A DNA stretch of 64,000 nt from Nyssa sinensis (taxonomy: Eukaryota > Streptophyta > Magnoliopsida > Cornales > Nyssaceae). Position numbers and translations under genes: made by a program. Positions within the stretch are counted from its first letter, which is position 1. Every line of letters begins with the position of its first letter. The DNA lies in contig CM018051.1 in the NCBI GenBank assembly GCA_008638375.1, forward strand, positions 31,256,740-31,320,739. The letters are read 5' to 3'. Shown piece by piece: positions 21,050 through 33,729 of the stretch. A model generated the notes under the pieces. The model saw only the letters and a program-made list of their open reading frames with translations, had not been told where the DNA came from and searched no databases.

Positions 21050-24000
21050 TGTAATACCCCAAAAATTTGACATGCCTCAGACTGCACCCCGACCTAATAG
21101 AATTAGGTTATGTCACGGTAATGATCAATATAACCCCAAACACAGTAAGCCATAACAGGATTATTTTCCAAAGATATGAAATGAATCCAAAAACACCAAA
21201 GATGGTGTATGCTCGAGAAATTGACAACCCGGTTAACCGAGTGCCGAAATGGATAAATGAGATCGATACGAAAAATTAATTATGAAAATAATATGAATAT
21301 AACATGAGACATGAATGGGGACCCAAAACCAATAAAATAAAAATAGTGATACCAACCCCGGCTTTAAGCCAAATTCACTGACATGCTATAAATTAAGATT
21401 TCATGAAATCAAATATTAATACAGTGAGATATATTGAAATATGAAATACGGTAGCACGTATATACAAAAAGATATATAATTTATATATAATAAAATATCT
21501 ACACATATTATATATATATATAATAAATCAGGAAGCTTCCATAAGAAGCTGCTAGAAAATCATGTGAGGCCAATACACGCAGAAAAAAAAAAACGTAGTT
21601 ATACGTATATATAAATATATAGATATAGATATAGATCTATGTGAGGAAGAAAAATCAAGAAACTTCTTGAAGTTGAGGAAAAAGTGGACAAAAAGGGGCA
21701 GCTCTATATATATATATATGAAGCAACTAGGAAGATTCCAAAAGGAAGCTACTGGAAACCTCAAGAATTTGGGTAGGTGAAACCGTGTGTGCAAGAGGTC
21801 CACGATATAAAGTTTGGCTTTCTGGGTCCGTCTCTTGATCATCTGGATCTTTCTGAAATCTCTCTTCTTCAATCTTCTCTCAAAACACCCCCTATCTCTC
21901 AATTAGTTGGTCTTTCCAGTCTTGTCCTCTATCCCAGCTTGAAAGCCAGTTCCTTTTTCCAGATCAGGTACTTTAATTTTGCATCTATGTATATTTAAAC
22001 ATTTATCTCTATCTTTAATATTTGTTAAGATAATGTTGTTTTGATTTGATAGACATTTCTATCAATTACACGTCTGTAGTAAAATTGTTCTAATCTCTCT
22101 CTATACCTATTAGGAGATCTGTAGAATCGTTGAGGTTTTGTATGTTATTTATTTTTCGTCCATTTTTCTGGACTAATTTTGGTAATTAATTCGTTATTAA
22201 TTTTGAAAATGGTTGATTTATGGGGATTCTATTAATTTTTTTAATAAATTATTGTTTTTTTAAAACTTGATTGAATTTATGGGGATTCTAGTCCAGCATT
22301 TAACTCAAACTCGGCTAGTTTTATCTTCTTTTCTTTTCTTTTCTTTTTCCATTTATAGACTTCTGCAATGATTTTGACTTACTGCGTTGATATATATATA
22401 CATATATATATATATATAACTGGTTTGGTTATTCTGCTTGTGCTATTGACTTGTGATTTTATGATACATGATCCTCGACCCAAATTGACAAAGCCTTGTC
22501 CGGTTGTTCCCACTATTTGGAAAAGATGCATAAATTAATCTTGTTTCACAGTCTGCTCCATCTATATCATACTTCCATTAAACTACATGCTACGATGTCT
22601 TTCTTAGTACCTAAATTTGAAACCTATGTTAACATTGGTCTGCTTTTACCCTATCATCACCCTCGATGTGTACCAATCATCTTACTTGCTTTTATCCTAT
22701 TTTATGTCTCGTGGATGATGATTCCACCTTGCTCAAATTTGTTTGTTTCTGATTTACCTGATCCTCATAAGTCATATGTTGAAATTAACATGTTGTAGTT
22801 TGTCTTCGTTCTATATTCAAAGCTTGATTAAATGCGTTTTATAGGTCACAGGTGTGATTAATCAATATACAGTGACACTATGCATATATAGACTAAACTC
22901 CTTATATTGACTCCATAAAGCTCCCATACTAACAAACAATGATCCTTTTCCAAAAAAATATTTTCTCCATTCCTAACCTTCACAACCATTTCTCTCTCGG
23001 ATCTTGATTAAACTCCTAAAAAAAAAAATTATACCCAACCCTCCTGCTTTAATTGGACGAAATTGATACCAATGGAAGCCCAAGTAATTATGAACTCGTA
23101 TATATAATTAAATAATGATTCGGAGTCAGAATTGCATAAAATATGAAATGACTAAAATACCCTTAAACATAGAAAATACAAAGTAAAAGCTGAATAAAGT
23201 TTAAAAGAGGGCCAATATGATGTAATTGATTGTCATAAGCATAATTATGAAAATTGAGAGTAGGAATAAGACTTCGAAACAGTCAAAGTATAAAATAAAA
23301 AATGACTGATGTGTCCCGGTAATCGAAAATAGATACCAAATGAGATCCAAAAGACTCAAAAAATTATATACAAGACTCGGTAATAAAATAAAAAATGATG
23401 AATGCGTCCTTATGACTTAATGAGCTTACCAGAAGTATAACGATGAAATAAATACTAATTTAATGTGCTATATATTTTTAATCCATGATTATAGGACCAT
23501 TCAAATGATGGGAAATGGAAAGAGAGCTACGAAAAGCTAATGGAAAGCTATTGTGATAACCGGATGGAAATGCAATGTTAAGAACTCAAGGTAAGTAAAC
23601 CCGAATTCTATCATGTGTTACTCCTAGCCGGGTCACATTGCTTTCGTGATGATGCCAGTTTGTACTCTATACCTGTCTGATGATATTGATCTCCACGATT
23701 GACACTTACTCTTGTTGTTGACTCATTGAGACCTTAATTTTTGATATCTTTATTTGATTATCTGTATTCTATATCTTGTGGAAACGTGATGATCATGATT
23801 TTATTGAGTACCTGGAGTTGTAATCGATCACAACGTCCGTCTGACTCACAGATGCTTGAGGACCTACGGGTCGATGTTTGGGAGTAGCCTAATGTTTAGT
23901 CCATGAGGGACATGTTATATGTACAAAGCTCTGATGTTATTTATTAATTGGGCGAGGCTGGACCCAAGCGTGAAAGGGCACTGTCAGACCAGCAAACCCT

Positions 24001-24957
24001 GGATACAGTGATTTGGGCGAGGCTGGACCCTGGTGCGTAAGGGCGTTGTCAGACCAGCAAACCCTGGATAGGCACTCTTGAGGCATATGTATGTCAACAT
24101 CTGTTATGTTAGCATCTTATATCATTCATTGATATTTTGATGATGTACTCATGACTCGTTAATATATTGGTACGCTTATATTGATGATATACTTCTGATT
24201 CAGTAACTCCTCGTGAGCTTGTTCATTTGTTGATAGCTACTTGTTGATGACGTGCTTGTCTACTCTTGATTTGAGATTGATGTTTTATCACTGTGGCAAT
24301 TATATGTTGTTCAGGCCATTCCTTATATTTACTCTGTTGATCTATCTTGAAATGTGCCTTTGAGATTCTCCATTTGTTTAGTGACTAGCTATTGTGATAT
24401 TCCTACTAATCACTATTATTCTTTTCTATCCTTTAAGCTAACCTTGACCCATGGCAGAGTGAGGAGTTTACTTACTGAGCTAAATTAGCTCACTCTATAT
24501 TTATATCTATTTTTAAAGTAATTCTATAAGAGAAGAAATACAATGAGGCATCTAGTGAAGCTAATGGCAAGCATGTGTACAAAATTGATGATGTGAACTC
24601 CAAGTCATGATTTGGAATGCGTACTCTGTATGTCTAATCAAATAGTAGGTAATTATAATGTTGTATCGTACGTAGAGATGTTAAACTTGATTAGTAAATC
24701 AGTTTTTTACTTGATCAGTAAATCATGATGATCTAAATAGTACTTGGAGATATTTAATTGATGGTTATTGGAGTTGGGTTTATAATCAGATGAATCGCAT
24801 TTGGCATAGCTTCTGCATTGAATAATTTACTGATCGATTTATAATTTATTGATATGATTGATCAATCCATGCAATTCATTTGATTTTGTACGGCCTGTCC
24901 GTGTGGCAGTGTCGGTCGTTGCCCTTAATCCGCATAGGATGGGTTTCGGGTCACGAA
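21050..24957 (+). repeat. 3' LTR, about 3.9 kb
   Basis: It starts TGTAATACCCCAAAAATTTG after the polypurine tract and ends near GGGTTTCGGGTCACGA. Its left 2.1 kb has no counterpart in the truncated 5' LTR and includes an AT microsatellite (22390-22418). The ORFs at 21067-21279 and 22496-22798 lie inside it and resemble nothing I know. Confidence 0.75.
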
Positions 24958-25029
24958 ATATGATGCATTGCAGACATAACATACACTATTAGTAAATTAA
25001 GTAGATACACAAGTAACCTAAGGCTAGTC

Positions 25030-25590
25030 CACAATAAGGTAATACTTAGGGTTCTAAGATATAATCAATACACCTAAAACTATTTGTTGTATTACTCAAG
25101 GAATCCAGTTATGCTTGAAAATTATTGTGATGTAAGCTGGATATCGAACACCGAAGACTCGAAGTCTATAAATGGTTATCTCTTTACACTTGGTGGTGGA
25201 GTAATAACTTGGAAATATTTTAAACAAAGTGCATTCCAAGATTCATAATGGAATCTAAATTCATTGCACAAAGAAGTTGAGTGGCTTCATCTTCTTTTAG
25301 AAGATATTCCAATATGGTCAAAATGTGTGCCCGCAATTTGTATACATTGTTATATCCAATCTATAATTGGAGGGGCATAAAATGATGTGTTAAATGGTAA
25401 GTCTCAACTTAAACATTGAAGGCATAATACCGTATTATAAATACTTTTTAATGCATTATGACCATTGAGTATATAACGTCAAAAGCCAATATAGTGGATC
25501 CGTTAACGAAATGTTTGACAAGAGAGCAAGTAAATCGAGGGGAATGAGTTTAAAACCTATACGTTAAGAGTCACCATAATGGCAACCCAA
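25030..25590 (+). pseudogene. Ty1-copia RT end / RNase H relic
   Basis: Reading across frame breaks shows YCDVSWISNTEDSKS, GYLFTLGGGVITWK, EVEWLHLLLEDIPIWSK, PAICIHC, LNGKSQ and near the end QESK...GNEF. These align with the plant copia RNase H signatures (SDA.WI.N..DSKSTSGY.FTLGGG.V.W, EAEWLR..L.DI, NGKSRHI..RH, ADPLTK, MGLKP). Several stop codons and frameshifts are present, and the ADPLTK region has decayed to VDPLTKCL-like sequence. It is nonfunctional. Confidence 0.8.
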
Positions 25591-26145
25591 CCTAGCTGAC
25601 TAGAGATCTCAAGATCTAGGCTCAAAGGTACAACAGAATTGTGTGTGATTCATTGAGATCACTATAGAGATAATATTGCCTATTCATTCCTATGATAAAA
25701 AAGTAGTGATACCTACAGCGTTAAACAAGATAATCTAAGATTTTAATGATTCTTATACCATGTCAACACAAGTGGGGTATAACAAATTACTTTTAATAAG
25801 AAATCACCTATGTGATGTGAACTAAGTCAGTTCTGTGAGAATGACTAAAGGCTAAATTCTCTACGTGCACTCATGAAAATACCAAGCATTGTTCAGGGTC
25901 TAAATGAATACAATCATAAGAACCAACTGTGTCAGGAAAGATTTTGTGTGATTGTTATTGTCTTGGGTTACACAAATGGTTGAACAGTTCAAGACATCAT
26001 GTTCATTGATCAACCAGTAACTCCGATAGTATTTCACAAGGCAAGGTTCAAGGCTTCGAGCTACCTTTCTCTATACAGAAGATTTTCAAATTAACTTTGT
26101 TAGTGTCTACATATCATTTGTATTGCTTTCAGTCAATTTCATTTA

Positions 26146-26155
26146 TGTGGGGGAT
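26146..26155 (+). promoter_or_regulatory. Ty1-copia polypurine tract
   Basis: TGTGGGGGAT directly precedes TGTTGGAAAAATATTTTCC. This is the classic plant copia junction between the interior and the 3' LTR. Confidence 0.75.
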
Positions 26156-27111
26156 TGTTGGAAAAATATTTTCCAAATGGGTTATTTGCGTAGAATTTTT
26201 TGCCATCTTTAAGACAAAATTAAAGTGGGCCCTCACATTATTTTAGGTGGATCCACATGGAAATGTGTTCTCCTCTATGAGAAGATTAAGAACAAATATT
26301 GGGTCACTCAAAACCATGAAGGAGTGAATGAGAAATTACCTCCATACATCACCACCTGTAAATGGTAACAATGTGTGAAAAGCTTGTGTCCCACATAGGA
26401 TGGGTAGTAGAGTTTTAAAGAGTATATATAAAATTACCTTGAAGGAGGGTTTGGGCCCTTAGGGCTACCTAAGTTTTATGAAAGGGGGAGGACCTAGCAC
26501 ATACTTGGTTCACAACATGTGCACGCTGCCACTGGGCCAAGCTTGGGTTCAAGTTCGGGTTCTGGTTCGGGCCTTGGCCTACACTGTATATATCTTTTTA
26601 GATAAAATTTATTGTTGTCGATTTGGAAAAATTCTAAAACGTTGTCATTTTAGAATAGGAGACTAAACAACTGCTTCCATAAGAAAAAAATGTGTTTGTC
26701 TGTTCAAACTAAGGAGTAGCAACCTTTCACCTTGAATAGCTGCATCCATTGCAATGGTTGCGTTTGTTTGTTCATCACAAACATAGATGTATTTTCTCTT
26801 CGTGGCTATATCGAACAGTCACATCGAGTACTATATAAACCAGTTGGCCCCTCATTTCTTTATTCATTCATTCACTACATTTAATTCATGCACGTGTTAG
26901 TACATATACATGGAGTCTAAGATAGAGTTTCAACCACAAGTTGGTTTACCAGCCATGCAGATTGCATCATTTCTTCTGTGTGAGTCAAGATCATTGTATC
27001 TTGGGAAGGAAGTGTCCAAGGACTCATGTGCACCACTACGAAGGGCATAAATTGCTTTAAGGACATAGCATCAAATGCTAACCATGATCACATTTGAATT
27101 TCAGTTCTGCA
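26156..27111 (+). repeat. Ty1-copia 3' LTR (right end uncertain)
   Basis: It starts TGTTGGAAAAATATTTTCC. A TATATATAAAATTACC-like TATA region lies near 26420 and may be the element's promoter. I place the end at TTCTGCA (27111), but with no 5' LTR or target duplication to compare, this is a guess. Confidence 0.55.
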
Positions 27112-27529
27112 ACCTTACTGTAAGTCAGAATTTTATTGTTTTATGTATTTTATCAATAAGTTAAATTATGTATTGGCTTCAATTAAATATTGTTTTCTGT
27201 TTAACAATTTTTTTTGTTTTCATAAACAATTTTTATTTACTTTAAGTAAATTTATTTTTCCCAAGTAAAACTGATAGAGATTAATACAACATAGCCTAAT
27301 ATAGTAGTAACAATAGTAGAGACTTACATAGGTGTTCAATTCACTATTTAATTTATGTGCTTTGTTGTTTCATATAATACCATGAATTTGAAGTCTTCTT
27401 TATTTAAGATAAGTGAACATTTGGGAGGGTAGTTTATGCCACCCAATTTCATTTGAAGGTAAACAATACAATGAGTTCAATTAAACTCTCACATGTCTAG
27501 GAACATTGTTTCAAAAATAAGCAAAAAAA
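27112..27529. other. Unassigned AT-rich stretch
   Basis: About 420 bp with no coding sequence, no clear LTR end and no repeat that I recognise. Confidence 0.5.
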
Positions 27530-27932
27530 TGTCAAGACCCAAAAATTTATCGAAGGATAGTTGGGTAAATTACTAGCATAGACTGAGGACAAACTAGAAA
27601 TTAATCGAAGATGTGTCAAAGAGATTATGAAAAGAGTTGATGAGTCATTAATATGACACTGTAAAGCTTAAATAGAATTTTTGTGATTTATTTGGGACTA
27701 GTATGAGCTCCAAGGCTACATAGTTATCTAAAGGACACAGAAAATATGAAAATTAAGATGATTGAATTTGAAGAAACGGACTGCATATTTTGAATCAAAT
27801 TGTTGAAATTAACTAGTGTGTCAATTTTGATGCGATTCCGAGATAGTTTGTTGTCAGACGCGTGTGCACGCACAATTAGCCAACTAGCTACGTGGTGCCT
27901 TGGGAATCGTGAGAATCTTCTTCAAGAAGCTA
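27530..27932 (+). mobile_element. Left part of an older LTR-like fragment, interrupted by the nest
   Basis: It begins TGTCAAGACCCAAAAATTTATCG, which resembles the start of plus-strand gypsy LTRs. It is broken at 27932 by the nested insertions, and the flanking AGCTA repeats at 42351. The sequence after 42355 therefore continues this fragment. No matching 3' end was found. Confidence 0.45.
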
Positions 27933-27934
27933 TG

Positions 27935-30900
27935 TGTCACACCCCAAATTTTTGTAAACCCGAGGTGCGACTGACGAGACAGAAAATAAAATAAATAAAA
28001 GGACAAATGTAAATAAATTCACTAAACATGCATCCATTTCCATCAATATATAAAATAACATAAAGTACATCCCATGAATACATCGTTTGCATGGTCATTC
28101 GGGCTTAAGCCCTTACATCGCAAAATATGCCCCAAGGGCTAAACATCTCCAAGCACTCTCCTCTATAAAGCATTACTGAAACTCATGTAGCTGGGGCGTC
28201 CTCATCTGTAATGTTGGTCCCACGAATGGGTCAGCTCAACTGCTGGTATAATGTAGTGCTAATGCAAGAAATAAAGCTAAGGCGTGGCATGTGCAAAGTG
28301 TACATTTATATCTAAATGTCATTCAAAGCATCGCAATAATATATGAGTGGTATGCATGACGCACCCATGCACAACTCTATGCCACACCCATGTCTCATTT
28401 ACGGGTACTCCCCGATGGCATCGAAGTACCAATGCAATGGCGAATTTTAGGTTTTTCACCACAGGATCTACACCCTCATAATGCATAGCACCACGTGCTC
28501 AACTCATGCCATGTTCTCAAGGATTCACCATATGCCAATATGCTAATGTAATCTCAATGAACATGGTTTTCAATAATATAGCATGCTCGGACAATAACAT
28601 ATAAATCATCACTCAGTTCCATATGTATGCATATCTCATGTGTTCATGTATCATAGTTCATGTTCTTCACTTTACTAAACTCTCAAAGAACGCAAGTAAC
28701 ACATAAACATGTGAACAACCAACTTCAAATTATCAAGTAAACACATTCCAAATAAACACATAAATCATTCTAGTCATTCACAAAATATTCCTAACTTAAC
28801 TTCATTTCTAACATTAGCAAAACACCATACCTGTCGGGTTGGTCTCAAACCTAGTAAACCGTGCTCGCAAGGTGGTGGCTATCAATGGAAATGTAGAAGT
28901 CAGACGACCTTCTCCTTGCCTTTCGGTGTCCCTAAAACCATAAAATGTTACTCCGTCGGTCTGTCGCTTGAATGATGCCATTAATCAAATTTTATGTCTT
29001 TATTTTATTAATTTCTGCTTTGCTAAAATAAATTCTACAATTGGATTCGAAACGTCGAAGAAAATAGGTCTAGGCCTTTGTAGAAATTAATTTAGACGTT
29101 CGGTTTAAAAAGGGCAAAACGGTCATTTTGTACTTTCACGGGTTTCCATTTTTTGAGGCCTTTTCTCGTAAATCAGACTCCACGGTTGAGTCCGGAGTGT
29201 TCGAGATAATAAGATTTCACTATTCGTTTACTTAATTTGGAATTCGTTTGACTGTGTTTTAATTCAGGGGCATTTTGGTAATTTTAAGGGTTACTACGGG
29301 TCTTTTATTTTTCGAGACCCCGTCTCGTAAAATGAACCTCACATTGGTCTCAGAATAGTCGAGATAGTCAAAATACACTAATGACTTGTCCCATTTGGAC
29401 TCTAGGTTATTTTAGAATATTTAAATAAATAAATTAATTTAATTAACTAATTAATTAATTAATTTAATTAATATTTTATTCTGGTGGGTCAGATTATAAT
29501 TTCCCTAAAGTTTAGGGGTCAAAGTGGAATTTTCAAAAGTTCTAGGGTCAAGTTTAATTTCCAAAAAGTCCAGGGGTTAATTTGTAAATTCCAATTCTCT
29601 TATTCTCAATTCGGTTACCCAAACAGGGATTAATCCAGAACAGGGATAAGATATCCCTGTTCTTGTTTCAATTTCAATTTTCAATTTCTTACACCCAGAG
29701 CCAAACAGCCCATTTCATCTTTTAATTTAAAACAACAGGGCGACACGTGGCAAGGGCGAATCGCCCAAGCCCGACCCGAACCAGACCTGGACCCGATCCG
29801 GAACAGTGCCTTCTTCCCCATTTTTCCAGTGAAGCTCCAGTAGGGCTTCGGCGCCTTCTCCGGCGCCGGCGACTGTTTTTCGACAGATTTTTTCCAATTT
29901 TAAAAATGCTATATTTTTCCATTTTTCCTATAGATTCCATATCCAACCTTCATTTTTGGTTTGGGTCACTCAAATGCCACGAATAGAGGGTCAAAGTGCC
30001 ATGGCCGAATCTTCGGCCAACTCCTTCCCTAGCATTTCCCCTACTGTTTCAAGTTCGGGCTACCTCTATTCGTTTTCTGCACCCTATTGAATTAGATCTA
30101 GGTCATTTTGATTGAGTTTTGAAGCACCCAAGCTCACCCACCCGATTATTGCCCCCAACCTGTAACTCTCATTTTCTCCCTCGTTTCTTGGTCATTTTCT
30201 TTCATTCTTTTTGCAAAATGAACCTTACAACATGCTCTATAAGACCCTTTACATCAAATTAATTATCGTGCTTTAAAAAAAATAAAACAGAAGCTAAGCT
30301 ACTTATCCCAGTTTCTGATTTCTCCCTGTTGTAGCTCCTTCCCTCTTCCTTTCTCCTCTTGGGTCACCTCTCGAGCTTCCTCTCCGTTCTCACGGTCCCC
30401 TCTCAGCCTCTCCCTTGCCCACGGTTTCTCTTTTCTTTCTTTCCTTCCAACCGAGACATATACAATCACACACTTCCACTCTCTCACGTCACCCCCAGCA
30501 CAGCCCCTTTCCTTGACCCTTCTTCTTTGTTCAGCCTCCCTCTTTTCTCTACAAGGCAGCTTTGCATTAAATGCAAAGCTGCCCTATATATATATACCTA
30601 TATATATCACTCATTACACACACTCTAGACACACACACTTACATGACACCACACACACACACACACGGTCTGTCATTAACACACACACACCAGACCTGTT
30701 GCACACACACACAGTGCACACATGCACTATTATATATACATATACATATACATATATACATGTAATATCCCACACATATACATACCATATATATATATAT
30801 ATATATATATATAACACCCATGCATCCATAATAATATACACATTACATTTATTTCACATTTTTAATAATAATAATAATATTAATAATAACAATAACAATT

Positions 30901-30961
30901 AATAATAATAATAACCAACAAAATTTTATACATAAAAAAAAAAAATTTTGAGGTTATTACA
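27935..30961 (-). repeat. 3' LTR of Tekay-like element, 3027 bp
   Basis: On the plus strand it runs TGTCACACCCCAAATTT ... GAGGTTATTACA and repeats 35685-38712 closely. Its right end carries CA/TA microsatellites (30600-30813) and AAT-type runs (30860-30915). ORFs there are made of simple repeats. Confidence 0.9.
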
Positions 30962-30974
30962 TCCTTCCCTCCTT
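30962..30974 (-). promoter_or_regulatory. Polypurine tract of Tekay-like element
   Basis: On the minus strand AAGGAGGGAAGGA lies directly before TGTAATAACCTC, the start of the 3' LTR. Confidence 0.85.
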
Positions 30975-31010
30975 AAAGAAATTTCGTCCCGAAATTTAAA
31001 ATAAAATACA

Positions 31011-31920
31011 TCAAGGATCAAACAACTCGGGATACCTAGTACGGACCTCGGCCTCACGCTCCCAAGTAGCCTCCTCAACCCCATGATGGTTCAAACGAAC
31101 CTTGACCAAAGGGATGGTCCTGCCTCGCAAAACCTGGTCCCTCGAGTCCAATATCTCTACGGGTCCCTGGTCATAAGAAGCGTCACCCTTGAGCTGAAGA
31201 TCTATCCAATCTAATACATGGGAGGGGTCAGGCTGGCACTTCCTCAGCATCGACACATGAAAGACATCATGAACTCCAAATAGGTGCGGTGGTAATGCCA
31301 GCTTATAAGCCACCTCACCAACTCTCCCAAGAATCTTAAAGGGGCCTATAAATCGTGGCGATAGCTTCCCACCGCGTCCAAATCTCCTCAAACCTCGTAT
31401 GGGAGATACCTTGAGGAACACATGGTCCCCAACCTCGAATGACAAGGGCCGCCGCCTCTTATTTGCATAACTCCTCTGGCGACTCTGGGCTGTCAACAAG
31501 CGCTGCCTGATCACCTGTATCTTGTCCGTAGTCTCACGGACTATATCGGGCCCTAAAACAGCTGTCTCTCCCACCTCAGTCTAACACACCGGCGAACGGT
31601 ACGGCCTACCGTATAATGCCTCAAATGGTGCCATCTCAATGCTGGACTGATAGCTGTTGTTGTAGGCAAACTCGACTAAGGCAAGGTGATCCTCCCAGCT
31701 ACCCTTGAAGTCCATGACACAGGCCCTAAGCATGTCCTCCAAGATCTGAATGGTGCGCTCTGACTGGCCATCAGTCTGAGGATGAAAGGTAGTACTAAAC
31801 TTAGTTGAGTCCCTAAGGCTGTCTGGAGGCTCTGCCAAAACCGTGCAGTGAAACGTGGGTCCCTATCTAAAACAATAGATAAGGGAATTCCATGTAGTCG
31901 TACTATCTCTCGACATAGTA
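31011..31920 (-). pseudogene. Integrase core end, C-terminal domain and chromodomain (Tekay/Del-like)
   Basis: Minus-strand reading starts near 31920 inside the catalytic core ([23 protein letters not shown]), suffers a one-base frameshift near 31840, then continues [20 protein letters not shown] and AYNNSYQSSIEMAPFEALYG. A TAG replaces the Trp codon of the usual CW-E motif (about 31580). The 187-residue C-terminal frame follows: [50 protein letters not shown], then a chromodomain-like end ([40 protein letters not shown]). The second catalytic Asp and the Glu are kept. The N-terminal zinc finger and first Asp are deleted. Confidence 0.85.
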
Positions 31921-33185
31921 ATAAAAGATCAATGCAAAATGCATTGTAACATATAGACGTACAGCCTTACCTATGGATCGCTCACCTCTCCCTTAGCCAA
32001 GCGATGTGGGATGCATTACCTCCTCCCATTACCATCTCCCCCGTAGGCTTCGCCTCACCGGCAAGCGTGCAGCGGCGGGCAGACATCTCCACACTCCCTG
32101 CTAGGATCTGGTGCTAATCCCATCTGTAACGACTCACTCCACATGGCACAACATATAATGAAATCCTCAAAACACATTGGCTCATCAACGCCAATTCCTT
32201 TCAAATTCCATCTAAGCATCACTACTCTCCTCAATAATTCAACATAATAAAAAGTAGAGGAAACTTCTCATCATTCACAAGGATACCCCAAGGTCTCTCA
32301 CACATGTGATGTCATCTAACCCGCCTCAAATTAATCCATGAAATCATCTAGTGATTTATCCCAATGGCATAAATACACATTATCTGTACCACAATGCAAT
32401 CCCATCATCCAGTATTTTCTAAGTACCCTAATTACCCACAAGATATCAACAGTACAGTCTAAAAGTAAGGCCATCATCTCCCACCTTAGTCTATATATAA
32501 CCGAGACTAAGTGTCATGTACTAATATGGACTAGCCTATTCATTTCATATACACATATATCGACTGGGTATACAAATGTAGACAGTGTAGTTTATGTACC
32601 CTAATCATGAAACTTAAGTCAATATACCAAGGTTCAGAAGACTAAAACATTAGTGAAACTCTTCACCAATTTCCACTACGAACATACATCAATTTTCACA
32701 CACATGTATCAACGCACACATATAAACACGTTTAAGCATTCTCTTATACATGCATTAATAACAACTAGTCTGTATATATAAAAAAAAATCATAATCGCAA
32801 CACTATAACGGTCACTAAACTAGCATGCTTATATAAAGTAAACGTACAACATTCAGTAGCTAACACGTAGCTTACCACATCAGCACCCAGTATGAAATTT
32901 CATTCCAGGAACACACATATACATAAATAAGCATATAACTTGTTGTACAGGTAACTAGGCATATTCCCAACCCTACGGATTTCCAGGCTCATAGCCTATC
33001 TTACAGACAACAAGCATACAGTTTACTGTTTAATCTCATTCGTTATATTGTATAAAGGCAAGCATTGAATCCCAGATCATCAATAACCAAGCATACCACA
33101 CATTGTACAATTTCACACACTAAGGTAACAAGCACTCATCTAATCATGTAATCGAAACCAGCCCAATTCAACTTAAAGTCTAACC
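31921..33185. other. Non-pol block inside the Tekay-like element
   Basis: At about 31917 the integrase homology stops (after CTATCTCTCGA on the plus strand), and RT homology resumes only near 33190. The 1.27 kb between matches neither the pol relic at 1962-3507 nor any coding family I recognise. Its left 200 bp is relatively GC-rich (AAGCGATGTGGGATGCATTA, GGCAAGCGTGCAGCGGCGGG). Part of its right end (about 32945-33010) resembles the element's own leader at about 35140-35215 (GTAACTAGGCATA, GGCCTATC). It could be a foreign insertion with its ends lost, or rearranged leader sequence. Confidence 0.5.
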
Positions 33186-33540
33186 CCTCCTAACTCACAA
33201 TAAAGCCAATCTTAAAAAGATCTACGGACACCCCATGAAATAAAGAAAACATCCCCCTCAAGAGTACACACCGTCTCTCTTCCCCTGTAGCAGCTTAAAC
33301 TTGTCTAAAGTGTAAATAACCGATCTATCTCCAATATAATACCAATACTAGACGCATCAAATAAGATGAAGAATCCAAATAAGGCATGCGGTCAGCTACC
33401 CCTATCGAGTAATCTCTACAGATTTTTTTCAGCATCACACTACCCCTATTGTCATGGCAACATAGTAAATATGAATGAATGAGATGCATTATAGTCTATT
33501 CGTATGCTAGTCCATAAACTAAACATAAAAAAAAAATGTA
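33186..33540 (-). pseudogene. Scrap of gypsy reverse transcriptase and spacer
   Basis: Minus-strand reading gives VSVDLFKIGFIVS near 33195-33235, matching the [13 protein letters not shown] segment of the RT relic at 3420-3460. Nothing else of RT is recognisable. The rest of the stretch to 33540 has no clear coding signal. Confidence 0.5.
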
Positions 33541-33729
33541 CCTCGAGGCTCTGAAGGTCCAAAAAAAATAGGTGACTCTAGGCTGGCTACTGCATAACGC
33601 CACTCTGAGTGGTCTGGTCCTGCCTACCACCCCTCTGACTGAGAGTTCTGACACTCAATGCTGTATGTGCATGCTAAAAATACGGTGTCGGAGGTCCCTA
33701 ACCCAATAGTGGCCGTGGCATAGGCACTT

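Larger units (their letters stand above)
18361..24957 (+). mobile_element. Ty3/gypsy element with tiny noncoding interior and unequal LTRs
   Basis: A 5' LTR remnant of 1.83 kb (18361-20194) is followed by a primer-binding site, only about 0.85 kb of noncoding interior, a polypurine tract and a 3.9-kb 3' LTR. The homologous parts of the two LTRs run 18363-20194 and about 23187-24957. The 5' LTR lacks everything corresponding to 21050-23186, lost when the DNA to its left was joined at 18360. The interior holds no gag or pol, so this is a non-autonomous, large-LTR (LARD-like) element or a heavily deleted one. The 3' LTR end reads TCACGAAA instead of TCGTGACA. Confidence 0.75.
24960..27111 (+). 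mobile_element. 3' end of a decayed Ty1-copia retrotransposon
   Basis: In order on the plus strand: end of RT and RNase H (about 25030-25590), a 3' untranslated stretch with the ACCCAACCTAGCTGACTAGA block common in plant copia elements, a TGTGGGGGAT polypurine tract, and a 3' LTR starting TGTTGGAAAAATATTTTCC. The 5' part of the element is absent. The left junction with the gypsy LTR is near 24958. Confidence 0.7.

Noticed and set aside
30359..30902. ORFs rich in His/Thr and Tyr/Ile in both Tekay-like LTRs (also 38128-38649)
   Set aside because: They come from CA and TA microsatellites at the LTR end, and the two LTR copies differ by frame-changing indels in the repeats.
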